This document shows positions 53,545-64,000 of a stretch of DNA of 64,000 bases, one piece after another (positions within the stretch are counted from its first letter, which is position 1; each line of letters opens with the position of its first letter). Both the position numbers and the translations under genes were made by a program. Under the pieces are notes generated by a model, which made no database searches, was not told the origin of the DNA, and worked only from the letters and a program-made list of their open reading frames with translations. Origin of the DNA: Aspidapion aeneum. Lineage: Eukaryota > Arthropoda > Insecta > Coleoptera > Brentidae. The stretch lies in the NCBI GenBank assembly GCA_963576565.1, contig OY755044.1, forward strand, positions 95,246,752-95,310,751, in the 5' to 3' direction.

Positions 53545-55880
53545 AAAATTCAACAGAATGTTTCTTTTTGTTCTTGAAAATAAAATATGATTTGATTTTT
53601 TATATGATGTAGAGACATTAATTCTGAACAACATTTAAATTTGAAGAAATCTTGTACGTATTTCGATTTGTGAGGTAAGCTTGAAAGTTGCACTTTTTTG
53701 CGAATTTTTTTCCCGAAGAATATGCGATATTAGTTAAGAGGCCTATGATATCCCGTGGGATAGTTACGTGGAAGATTTGAAGAACTAAGCTAATTGTAAT
53801 AGATCACACAATTTTAAGACAACGGGTGTTTGCCTCCAATTTGAGTAGGAGGGTCGGTGTGACGTCATAAATCCAAGATGGCGGCTTTCTTCATGTGTTT
53901 GATGATGTTTGGCTTATAACTTTTGCAAAATTAGTTTTACAGTAAAACTGTTAATACATTTTTTGTTTGCAATAGAACAACAATTAAGATAGAATAGAAA
54001 TTTATTTTATACCTTAAAAAGTAACAAAAATATATATTTTTATCAAAATACAAAAAGTAGTAACCGTTCTTACCAAAAAAAAATTAATATCTTTGTTGGC
54101 TTTTAATATATAAAGCCAATTTCTTTAACATAATAATTGGTGTTCTCTTGCAAACAAAAAACGCATAATATTTAACGTAACTAATTTAGCGAAAGTTATA
54201 AGCCAATGTTTGTGAAAAAACAAAAAAAAAACAAATTTGAAGCAAACATCCGGCTACTTAATATTGAGCCGAGAGTAGTCTAAAACCCAAAACGTTCACT
54301 AAATTTCTTTGTCTAAAACTTTTATGCTCAATCTTCAATTTTTATAATTTTCATAAATAAAAAAGTTATATGCCCGAAAAGTCAACTTTTTAAAAACCCC
54401 GTTATAGTTCGGGGCCTAAGCCGGAAATTTAGGGGTGTACCGTGACGAAATTTGGCACACAGGTAGCAGACACCTCGAAATGCCATTCTAGAAGTGGTGC
54501 TCCGATGGAACCCAGTGCAGGGCCAAGATACAGAGGCGTACTTGAGGTGGAACAGAAAAAAATTAATAAATTAAATATTAAACTAGATTTGCGTATAATT
54601 TTTGTTTCTTGTAGCTTATAAATTGAAAAAAAATCTATGAAAATTAAAGGTTGAAGATAAGGTTCTTTTTTGAGGGGAGAGGGAGCAAAAGGTAGGAGGA
54701 TAAATTGTTAAAATCTTATTAAGTGGTCGTGTGGGGTATCTATTTCTAGATAATTTAGTATTCTAAACCAAAATAAATAATAATTGAGTCAATACGTCAA
54801 ACTGTTCACATGATATGTCAACACTGACACCTTAATCTGTTTTTACGCCAAGGATTATTAAAAATACCCGACTAAGCCTAACTTAATAAAAATTGATAAC
54901 TTAAGCAAAAGTGGAATCAGGTTTCTAGAAATTTTAATTTTTAACATATTCTGCCAATTCTTGGGCACCAAAGCATACACTTTTTAAAAAATTACATAAT
55001 TGCATCCTGTTTGAGATTGGTTGTCAGAAGTGATAATGAAATAGATAAAACGTGATGACTTTGAGTATTCCATAGTGATTTGTAACGTCGTCATAAAAAA
55101 ACTACTTAAATTGATCATAAAAATGTTACTTATTTTTAAAAACACCCTGTATTTTTAACAGTTCAACCTAATTTAAATTTTTTTTTATAAAATATAAATA
55201 AAAGCTAAGTATCTTTTATTTGGTATATATTTTTTAAATTATCATTACGTCTAAGAAATCCACATACCTTTCCATCTTTTTAGATTTTTTTAATTTAGAA
55301 TTATTAATTAAAACCCCCCTGTACTTCGACCCTGTATATTATTTCACACCAGTCCAACAATCCTTGTTTTAAAGAGAAACAACTTGTTAATACTCACAGT
55401 AAATTCTAGCAAATTATCTTGCATAACTAACCGCCTGGATTTTTTTTTTCTGCTCAACACCCACATCATAAATTTTTCAAAAAAAAATTATTATTTTTTA
55501 TTTTTTGGAAGAAAATACAGCAACATAATTTTTTATCGCTTAAAGTAAAAGAGTATATGTCCTTATAATCGATACCAAGTTTCATTGCTCTAGCTTTACA
55601 TTTGAATTTTATACAGAATTTTAATGAGATAGAAGCAATAAAAATAAAACACCCTGTATCTTTGCTCTGCATTAAGTTCGGGATGAGCACCACTTCGTAA
55701 AATTATACCAAAATGCAGACAAAAGTGGCTTAGGCTCCGGACTATTTGCTAAAATGCGGTTTTCACCTTTAATTATCTTTTGAAAATCGAGGCTCGCATG
55801 TCAAAGTTTTTTTTTTATTGGAAATTTTCAAACAACGATTTATGATGTAACTTTAAAGCCACTAGTGGACAATTACACAT
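53545..55880. other. Intron, no clear element
   Basis: Sequence from about 53745 shares CCCGTGGGATAGTT and TAATAGATCACACAATTT with 35035-35120. ACACCCTGTATTTTTAACAG (55140) and ACACCCTGTATCTTTGC (55650) look like isolated transposon ends. No exon was found. Confidence 0.45.
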
Positions 55881-55884
55881 TTAC

Positions 55885-56119
55885 CTGAGTATCAACATTA
55901 CATGTATTTAGTAGAACAGCTAATCCAAGTGGTTTTAACGATGAAATATGTCGCTGCCAATTGTGGTCATCGAAACGCAGTTTAAAAGGATCATTGTGTG
56001 TGTGGGTTAAATCTAACACCTCAACGATTGCTGACATTGGACTACTTGGTGAAAATTGAAAATCATTTTTAAGATCCTTTTCTTCAGTAGCGCGCGTCTT
56101 GATATCAAATTCGTTAAGG
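55885..56119 (-). CDS. TMEM94: TMEM94-like exon
   Basis: Acceptor ATTTCAG lies at 56120-56121 and donor GTAAAT starts at 55884. It begins with one base completing Ser (SLNEFDIKT), then VEVLDLTHTHNDPFKLRFDD, SLKPLGLAVLLNTC and ends in phase 0 at VDTQ. The F.L.FDD..W..H..SLKPLGLA.LLNTC pattern is characteristic of TMEM94, in the nucleotide-binding-domain-like region. Confidence 0.92.
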
Positions 56120-56164
56120 CTGAAATACATTTTTTTTTAAATACTGCTTATCTAGAATCATTTC

Positions 56165-57960
56165 ATTTATGTATCAGATTTATAATAAAAACAAAGTTAA
56201 TATAGTAAGAAGCTTGAAGGAAGCAAGTAAAGAAGCTAATGGATACCAAGATAATAGAAATAGCAATAAGATGTGGTGGACGGAGGAAATACAGGAAATG
56301 GTCAAGGAGAAAAACGCGCATACTAAAAATGGCTTAGTACTAAAGAGCAAAGAGATCTAGAAATATACAGGAAAACCAGAAGACAGCTAAGAAATTTGAT
56401 ACGCACAGAAAAAATAAAAAGTTCGAGTGCAACTACCATGATATAAATTAATTTCTACGGAAAAATCCCAACAAAAGAAAAAGTACAAGGGACTGCTGCA
56501 GGAAACAAGACCCGAATATCTGTCAGCTTCTCCGAGGAGAGACATAGACGTACATAGAGAGGAAGTAATCATCGAAAAAGAAATAATAAAGAATAGCAAT
56601 AAAAGGCTTAAACCCGCAAAAGCTAGCGGACCTGGGGGAATATGCGCTGAAATGCTCAAAGATGGATCAGAGAAATTACAAGAAAATTTCACATATGCTA
56701 TCAATCAATGCATAAACGGACATCTAGTACATGATGATTGGAAAATAGTATTCATATCCTCAATACATAAAAAAGGAAACAAGCTGGACTGCAACAATTA
56801 AAAATAAATTTCAGTAACCAGTGCTTTAAGCAGATTGTGCGTTAGGATTCTTAGATAATGATTTTCATAAACAAGAAGACAAAGAGCAAAGTGGATTTCG
56901 TGCAGGCAGATCTTGTAATGATAATGTTTTCTGTCTTAAACAAGTAATTGAGGAAATGAGTGCCATAAATATAGAGACTCATGTTAACTTTGTGGACCTA
57001 CAAAAAGCATATGATCCCGTTGCAGTAGAAAAATTATAGACAGTAGAGCCAACTAATATCAATCATACATACATAAAAGCGATAAAAGAACTATATAAAG
57101 AGTCAAAATCTAAAACTAAAATTGGAAATCGACTTTCAAAAGAATTTCAGGTAACGAAAGACTTAACACAGGGACGTTCTATCTCTCCAACTTTTTTTAA
57201 AATATATATCGCAGCAGCTCTAAAAAACTCGAAACATACACGGCATGGGAATACAACTTACCGACCGATTTACCATATACACACTCCAGTTTGCTGACGA
57301 CCAAGTAATTGTAGCTAATGATAAAGAAGACATGAAGTATATGATAAGGTTACGGAAGAATACCAAAAGTAGGGGTTAACAGTGAACGTGGACAAGACAC
57401 AGTCCTTATGTGTATTGGCAACGAATCAAGTGAGTTAGAACTAGACGATGGACAATTAATATTTCCATGCAATGAGTATATATACTTCGGTGTCATATTT
57501 GACAAGACAGGAACAGATTGTAAAGAACTGGAAAAAAGAATAGTAAAAGCAACGAGGGTTATTGGATGTCTTAACAGTATTTTCAGGAGCAGAACGGTAA
57601 AAAAGAATGTAAAATATATGAATCAATGGCGAAAAGCACGCTTTTGTATGAAATAGACTTGTCGTGTAACAGAAAAATGCAAAACAAAAATGGAAAGTGT
57701 CGAAATGGTTCGGTTCGGTTCGGTTCGCAATGCAATAAGAAGATTAATGAGAATATCTAGAACAGATCATATAAGACAGTAGACCATAAAAGAAAGAATG
57801 GGAATCGAGGGAAGCATAAAGGATGACATTACTAAAAGACAACTGATATGGTATGGCCATGTACAACAAATGAACTTCCAAGAATGGCAACCAATAGGGC
57901 GTAAAAAAAGGACGTCCTAAACTGGAATGACAACAGTTAATCCAAAGATCAATAAGTCAA
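56165..57960 (+). pseudogene. RTE-clade LINE remnant (RT)
   Basis: Broken plus-strand frames: NKMWWTEEIQEMVKEKN, KRLKPAKASGPGGICAEMLK, DDWKIVFISSIHKKGNK, QFADDQVIVA (with a frameshift), YIYFGVIFDKTG, GIEGSIKDDITKRQLIWYGH. This is the RTE RT order to near the C-terminus, with many stops. A GGTTC microsatellite (57710-57727) has expanded within it. 5' truncated. Confidence 0.8.
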
Positions 57961-58198
57961 AAAAACCTGACAAAAAATAATTGCCGGGATCGAAGGTGGA
58001 AAACGTCCTAAACCGACATAGTAGTAGTACGTTAGATTTCGTTCGATTCATTCTTGTTTACAATGACAGGACTAATAATTATCTCATCAAAGGTAAATAT
58101 ATTTTTAACGGGAAAGTTCCTAAAATTGTAAATCGTTTTTATTATTTTTATAAAGTCATAATTTTAGTAAATAGGTAATACATGTAACGCATTTTTAC

Positions 58199-58308
58199 CT
58201 TATTACTGAAGTCTGGGAGTCCGCATCATTGTTATTTAGAAAGAAAACTTTTTCGGCGGTTGGATTAGCCCAAGACAAGATTCCTTTCTTATCTATACAT
58301 CCTAATGC
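58199..58308 (-). CDS. TMEM94: TMEM94-like exon with the pseudo-phosphorylation motif
   Basis: Acceptor GTTTTAG lies at 58309-58310 and donor GTAAAA starts at 58198. Phase 0 start ALGCIDKKGILSWANPTAEK, then VFFLNNNDADSQTSVI, ending two bases into Ser. CIDKKGILSW sits where canonical P-type ATPases have the DKTGT phosphorylation motif. The aspartate is kept but TGT is not, as in other TMEM94 proteins. Confidence 0.93.
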
Positions 58309-58314
58309 CTAAAA

Positions 58315-59060
58315 CCGATAAAATATTACAAACAGATTGCACCTTTACAACTTAAAACTGTTAAAAATGAGTTTATGCTGCCTTCTCACTAAAAATCAGA
58401 AAAATTCACCTTAGTCACATTCATAATTCTTTGGGCTACTTCTAGAAAACTTTTTTTATAAGCGAAGTTTAGTTACAGGCTAAACAAGGCACGTTTTAAG
58501 AATTTTTGTTGCAGTACCGTAATTCAGGGTATTAGACAATTGAAATTAATCGTAAACTATTTTTGTCTATCAATCATCACTACCTTTAAAAAAAACCAAA
58601 TTTGTTCCAAGTTGGAAATTCTCTGCTAGAATCTTCCAAAGGCTCACTATGGAAAACTTAGAACGGGTCTTCGGGCGTTTTCAAAACATGTGCGAATTTC
58701 TATAAAACAAGCAGTATCTCGCAATCCTGCAGATTTTTCTCAGCAATACAAAAAAGACGTAAAAATTGCACAATAAGCAAATTTTTTATTAATTTTTTTA
58801 AGCCCTCCCGAAATTTTTGCCTGGCTACGACCCTGTGTATATTATTTATTTTTTAGAATTTTTTTTCCAAAATTTTAAATATACAATTTGTTTTTTTTTT
58901 GTGATTTATTGCTGCTTGCCTTAGCTGGCATTGCTTGTTCAAAACATGTTTATCTAGGGTTATTTTCATAAAAGTTCTTAAACAATAATTTATGATCTAT
59001 TAATTTTATTTAGTAAATTATGAGCGTTAATTTCTTGGAATAGTGTATATGCTTTTTTTT
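58315..59060. other. Intron, no recognised feature
   Basis: AT-rich; TTTTTGCCTGGCTACGACCCTGTGTAT near 58820 may be a transposon end. No coding signal. Confidence 0.45.
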
Positions 59061-59079
59061 TGTTAACATTGGGATTTTC

Positions 59080-59790
59080 TACAAATTGTGAAAGGCTTTC
59101 GCGGCCATCGTCCAATGGTGGGTGTGCTTTCGGGCTGTTCGGCCGTCGTCGTTGGAAATTCGTTCTCGACGTTTCGCCATCTCGAGTGGATGGCATCTTC
59201 AGTAGATGTTGACTGTTTGTCGGCTTCTCGAAGACTGGTGGTTAGTCAGTCGCGGGCGCAGGTTATATACGCCATGGTGGGCGGGGCGTATATCAGAGCT
59301 GGTCGGTGATTGGTCACATTCCCTTACTTCAGTTTTGTTATTGTAAGCGTTTAGTGTTTTTAAGAACCGGTACCCATGTTCTGTTAATTTTAAGAGTTTC
59401 TTCAGATCTGTTGAAGTTCTGCTGGTGTTTATGAATTTCGATTGCTTCTCTATAGAGTCTTGAATAGTATGAAGAGGAGGCGCAGAGAACTTGTGTGTCT
59501 TCGAATTTTATTCGGTGGTCTTCATTGTTTAGTGTGTGGTCTGCAACTGCGGATTTTTCCCGTATGTCCGAGTCGACAGTTGGCTTTGTGTTCTTTGATT
59601 CTTGTGTTTACGGACCGTTTGGTTGTTCCGATGTAGACACTTCCACAGGTACAGGGAATGCGGTATACCCCCGAAGAACTTAGTGGGTTCCTTATATCCT
59701 TCGCAGATCTGAGGTGGTTCTCGATCTTCTTAGATGGCTTGAAGATCGTTTTTATGTTGTGTTTTCCCAGGGGGGGGATTTTCTATTTAC
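59080..59790 (-). pseudogene. PLE 3' half: GIY-YIG endonuclease and hammerhead tail
   Basis: On the minus strand, from about 59780 to 59345, the frame gives GVYRIPCTCGSVYIGTTKR, RIKEHKANCRLGHTGK, then after a one-base shift ADHTLNNEDHRIKFEDT and REAIEIHKHQQNFNRSEETL. This is the GIY-YIG nuclease of a PLE family different from the one at 365-2138. It is followed by a GC-richer 3' region holding a hammerhead motif. The RT part is missing. Confidence 0.82.
59164..59207 (-). ncRNA. PLE hammerhead ribozyme, intact core
   Basis: Minus strand: CTGAAGA, stem II GCCATC/GATGGC around CACTCGA, then GAAACGTC with the minimal stem III typical of PLEs. Stem I pairs TCT/AGA after one mismatch. It lies downstream of a GIY-YIG frame, the expected location. 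Confidence 0.65.
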
Positions 59791-59889
59791 TGTAGTATAA
59801 TACTATGCTTGGACATTTAATTTTACTGTTTATTTTTGTGACTTTTCTGGACTTTTTCGTGCACACTGTTATTTCGTAATTTTTATATA

Positions 59890-60621
59890 CAGGGTGTCTC
59901 TAAAAGGTCTGTACAAAATCTTAGCACATATTCCTGAGGTCAAAATAAGTCGATTTAATGCAAATTACCTTAGTCCAAAATTGCTCCGTTTCAGAGATAC
60001 AGGGTGGTGAATTTAAAAATTAAAAATCGATTTTATTAAAATTTATGAACATTTCTCAACGCATTACTTTAAAAATTGGTACTCAGGGGTTTTTTGGGAT
60101 GCGAAACCTAAATATGGACACTTTTTCACTGTGGCCGTTAGAGGGCGCTTCACAATGCTCATCTTATGGTTTAAAATGACCATAACTTTTTTCTCAGTGT
60201 ATTTTTCAACTTTTTTTGTTGATAAAATAATTTCCTGAACTTTTTTAAGCAAAAAAGGTACTTTTGATAAAATCTGCTAGGGTGAGCCGTTTTCGAGATA
60301 TTTCCGTTTTTAGTGTTCGATGCCGCAACGGAATATTGAAATTATTTTGGATCAAAAGATTTTAATGCTACCTTTAAGAATTAAATTTAGTCAGTAAATG
60401 AGTTATTTTTTTTTTGTCGTTTAATCATTTTCGGCAGGTATCAGTCAATTTCTGGGAAAATAGTTTCACTTGGTTCAATTAAAATAAAATAAAAATAAAT
60501 AATAATAAATAAATCTTTAAAACGGAGCAATTTCGGACTAAGGTAAGTTGCTTTAAATTGACTTATTTTGACCTCAGGAATTTGTGTTAAGATTTTGTAC
60601 AGACCTTTTAGAGACACCCTG
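59890..60621. mobile_element. MITE with CAGGGTGTCTC ends and TA duplication
   Basis: CAGGGTGTCTCTAAAAGG at the left is inverted at the right, and about 100 bp of each end match (GTCTGTACAAAATCTTA, TTTTGACCTCAGGAAT). TA flanks both sides. The ends resemble those of the 35217-37515 element, so a related Tc1/mariner-type transposase may have moved both. Confidence 0.8.
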
Positions 60622-60639
60622 TATACTTACTTAAGTGCG

Positions 60640-61870
60640 ATTTTCTTAGAACACGCGCGAGATTACTCTTGTGGGCGCAAAACCGTATTTATTTTATTAA
60701 ATTAGCAAAATGTATATTATGTATATTTTACTACAATAAATGCTATACCGCGTGGTCAGCCTTTTATGTAGGGGTAGGATTTTTGTATGGGCCATAAGGA
60801 TTGCATGGGAGAACAAACCAACGTTGCCAGTTTAGCGAAAATATCAGTATAATCCGCTACTTGGTTCGCGAAAGGTCAACTTTTCAGTTTTATGTAAGTG
60901 CATTCATCAAACGGGGTGATAAACAACCAGAATAATACCTTGAAATTCTGCTTGTTCCTAAATGTAAATAATTCACTTACTTTTACAACAAACAGAATTT
61001 TAAAGTGTTATTCTTGTTATTGATTTTCGTTTCACATTCATTAAAGTTAATTTTTTTACACCACTGTTTACCAATCTATTGGTAAGCTAACTATTATTTA
61101 ATTTTATGTTTTTTTAAATGTATTTTTAATCTAATCCTAATAAAGGTAATGGTAGACAACAGTGAAAGAAGCGTGTTTATAGGACGCGGGAGGGTAGTCG
61201 AGACCTTAGAGGGGCGGCAGAGAGGGTATTGAGCCTCAAAAGTAGATTCGCGGAGCTCATTTAGTACTTTTCAAGACAAATATCATAATTATGAGTAGTA
61301 ATTCCTTTTAAAAACGAAAATTTTCAGAAAATATTGAAGTAATGTTACTTTAAATGCTCGAAGGCGGCATGTGCCACAGGCAAAAATGTTTTGCATACAA
61401 AAGAAAATTTTTTAAATAAAAGTCGATACAATAAGAAAAGTTGATAGTAAAATTGATAGTTTGAAGGTAAAATTAGTTAAATAATACTTTTATCTAACTC
61501 TTTTTTTTAACCAAAATCTTATGCCGACATAAAACTTGTGTATCATATTGGGTTAAAATCGTTTGAGGTGTTCTTGAGTTATCATGTATTGAGACAATTT
61601 ATTTTATTATCGGATCTAGGTGTTTTAGGAATTAAATAACTCACATTTAATAAAATTTAAAAAATAAAATGTTCACGTTTTTAATAGTCCACTTCTTGTA
61701 TGGTGACAAGTCAAGTAATAATTCTCGCCCTAAAAAAATGTTTCAGATTGTCTGCCCCTTGACGAGTGCGAATGCGTGCGCCTGTAGTAATTTATCAAGG
61801 TTACTTTTGACAACGCTGCAAAGCTTTGTGCGGGACTCGGGCGTATCACGGTCTCTTTTTAATAATACTC
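60640..61870. other. Intron, no recognised feature
   Basis: No exon, repeat or coding frame that I can support. Confidence 0.5.
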
Positions 61871-61879
61871 TGCCAATCT

Positions 61880-63777
61880 ACGGGCACCTAAGCTCACACT
61901 AGGTACTATAGTTATAGTGTACGTGTGAGCTAATATAACTAAAAACTGAAATATATTTTATTGAAATCCAGACTCAATTACCTTTCGTTTGATACCACAC
62001 AGGCCATGTTTTGACTTAAACTTTAATTTTTCAAATCTACCCCCACCTTTTTTTTTAAACTAAAATGTATTTTGTTTAACTCCAGACTCAATTACCTTTC
62101 GTTTGATATCACACACGCCATATTTCCACATAAACACTAATTTTTTAAATTTACCCCCACCCTTTTTTAAAAGTAAAATGTATTTTATTTAACTCCAGAC
62201 GCAAATACCTTTCGTTTGGTATCACACACGCCATATTTTTACATAAACTCTAATTTTTGAAATATACCCCCACCCTTTTATTTGGCTTGTGTTTGGTGGA
62301 TTTTGTTCATTTTTAAATGGGACCATCTCGACCCAAAACCCAGCGTAGGTACCAAATTTCATTAAAATCGGGCAAGCTGTTTTTGAGTTATGCGCGTTGG
62401 TCGTTACAGACCCAACTAACATTTATAGTAGCGCTACATGTTCTAAAGGCTTTGCTACTTTCTTATAGTAGAAATGTGGTGATCCCAACCAAAATTTGTT
62501 ACTTTTTAGTTCTAACTACTATTTAGTATCAGGAAATAGTAGATGTTTCGTAAAAACGACCCTCTAAACTACTGCATAGGATTGTTTCTTGATAGTCGAT
62601 TCTGATAGTCTTCTCTACCACAATAGGACGTTGCTAAAGTTTTACTTTCTTTTTAGTCGTTATTTCGTAGTCGCCCTGACTTTTATATCCTACTTAATTA
62701 CCACTAGAAAGTTAAGCTTCATCGGAGTCCCAAACAAGTGTATCCGACAACTACATTATAACTTTAATTTTTACCACAAAAGTTTGTGTCATCATAGTAA
62801 CATCTGATGTAACAATGTAGACAAAATAACTTTTTGGATCAACTTTAAAGCCGCAACTACTTTCAAGTAACCTTTTCGACTATCAGGGAATATAGTTTGG
62901 GACGCCATGTTTTTATGTAAGAAAGAAAATTTAATATTTTTGTTGTCGTTTTATGAGCTCATATTAAAGAGCCATACTATTTTATAAACAAATTAGTTGA
63001 AGCTTACCAAAAATGCTCTTCTTAAGCACCATTTGTTGGAGTTAACTGTCGATTATGAAAACATAACCTCCAAAATCACAACACAAAAATTCCATCAGCT
63101 ACCAGAAAACGGCTCAATTTTACGGGCGCACCGGTTTTTTGCAATATATATAATGCATGTTATACAAAAAACTTTGCGTCGCACTCGAATTTTGATCCTC
63201 TGCTCGTAAATTCTCACACTTTTGGATAACATAGTTCATATTATAACCATAACCAAACAAAAAAACTAAGCGAGTCTGTTTACTGTTGTGTCCACCATAT
63301 TGTGTAACAATTCTACCAAAAAGAAACGATTATATTATTTGCAACTACATCGCAACTTTTATGCCATTACGGAAAAAAAACAGCCTCTACGACGTAGTAG
63401 ATACCTGGCTACGACGTAGTAGTGTAGTTGTTACTACAGTGACTTTAAACACTTGGCCAAGTAGTTATAACCAGAAATTGGTTCCCCACTTAGGGAATTA
63501 TAACGTCGCTGTATGGTATACTGAGACGTAGCGGGAGTACGTTGCGGTTACTTTTAAGAAATTCTTTCTAGTTGGGGTTTCGTCGTTACAACTTTAATTG
63601 TTTGTTGGGGACATACAGACAGACAGACAGACAGACAGACGGCGCAACAAAAAAGTTTCAAAATCATCTGAAACGCAAAGATATATAAAAAAATTTGAAA
63701 TCGGAGCAACTTTTTTCTCTAGAAAAAATTAGGATCACTATAGCTCACACTACTATAGTATAGTAGTAGTGTGAGCT
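61880..63777. mobile_element. TIR family 'T1' copy C, interrupted
   Basis: The left end has CACCTAAGCTCACACTAGG and the right end GGATCACTATAGCTCACACTAC. Three ~115-bp internal units lie at 61960-62290 in the reverse orientation to copy B. It is split after CGTTACAGA by the 62411-63610 insert and resumes with ACATACAGACAGACAG at 63611. Confidence 0.72.
62411..63610. mobile_element. Probable N1-related TIR element inside T1
   Basis: Starts CCCAACTAACATT and ends AATTGTTTGTTGGGG, resembling the N1 ends (CCCAAGTAACATT). It is 1.2 kb and unrelated inside to the two N1 copies as far as I can see. It has repeated CTACTA/GTAGT motifs such as CTACGACGTAGTAG, and no recognisable protein. Its removal restores T1. 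Confidence 0.55.
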
Positions 63778-63849
63778 AAATGCTATACTCTATTTTTGTA
63801 ATCCTCTTATCAAAATTTATATCCCTAGATTTAAACTTGAACAACGCGG

Positions 63850-63852
<3 letters not shown>

Positions 63853-63890
<38 letters not shown>
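63853..63890. repeat. (AAT)n microsatellite
   Basis: About 13 AAT units ending 8 bp from the donor side of the first visible TMEM94 exon. Confidence 0.95.
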
Positions 63891-63892
<2 letters not shown>

Positions 63893-63898
63893 GCTTAC

Positions 63899-64000
63899 CG
63901 TGACAGAACCTAAGACATGCAAAATGTTAGAAGATCTAAACAAAATATGTGGATCACCCTTGGTAATCATCAAAAAATTTCGGAATACTTCCATCAAATC
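63899..64000 (-). CDS. TMEM94: TMEM94-like exon, partial at window edge
   Basis: The donor GTAAGC starts at 63898; the 5' part lies beyond the window. The 34 visible codons read DLMEVFRNFLM, then HILFRSSNILHVLGSVT and stop in phase 0, continuing directly into ALGCIDKKG of the next exon. R..N.LHVLGSVT just before the DKKG motif is a TMEM94 signature. Confidence 0.92.

Noticed and set aside
63776..63997. 73-codon frame with poly-tyrosine taken as a single protein
   Set aside because: The tyrosine run is the (AAT)n microsatellite in the intron; coding ends at the donor at 63898.

Overview
This is eukaryotic, AT-rich, intron-dominated DNA, most likely from an insect with a large repeat-filled genome; a beetle is my guess, not something the sequence proves. 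The backbone is one host gene on the minus strand. I found 13 exons of it between 63899-64000 (5') and 5591-5849 (3'). They join with matching splice phases into 827 codons without a stop and resemble TMEM94, the P-type-ATPase-like endoplasmic reticulum membrane protein reported as an ER magnesium transporter (ERMA). The gene runs off the right edge, and its last coding exon(s) must lie beyond the left edge. About 2.5 kb of coding sequence is spread over 58 kb.

Everything else is intron, and most of it is transposable elements, many nested. Retroelements: a Penelope-like element (PLE) with an inverted 5' part (1-2275) and further PLE 3' ends; a full-length Jockey-type LINE with both frames open (46644-51061); RTE, CR1-like and RNase-H-bearing LINE remnants; and two tRNA-derived SINEs. 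DNA elements: a PIF/Harbinger copy inside a LINE (15895-16805), a Tc1/mariner-like element with TA target duplication (35217-37515), a TIR family with CCCAAnTAACATT ends, a family ending in AGCTCACACT, several long foldback palindromes, and hairpin insertions only 36-85 bp long flanked by target duplications.

The most unusual content is a repeat family (9945-10370, 24985-25925, 29130-29458, 32680-33160, 43225-43795, 52800-53528) that carries hammerhead ribozyme motifs. Four copies have a canonical core (CUGAGGA...GAAA) with paired stems I and II and a short stem III. One locus is a head-to-tail tandem with the two ribozymes 479 nt apart, and another is bounded by a 14-bp target duplication. 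This is the architecture of animal retrozymes (non-autonomous, PLE-associated circular-RNA elements). PLE ends in the window carry separate hammerhead-like motifs.

Other points of interest: two foldback elements (40153-41068, 42303-43001) whose arms are ~18-bp AAATAGCGA tandem repeats and which have 9-bp target duplications; a partial duplicate of a TMEM94 exon with a destroyed splice acceptor (45558-45720); and insertions within 20-75 bp of TMEM94 splice sites.
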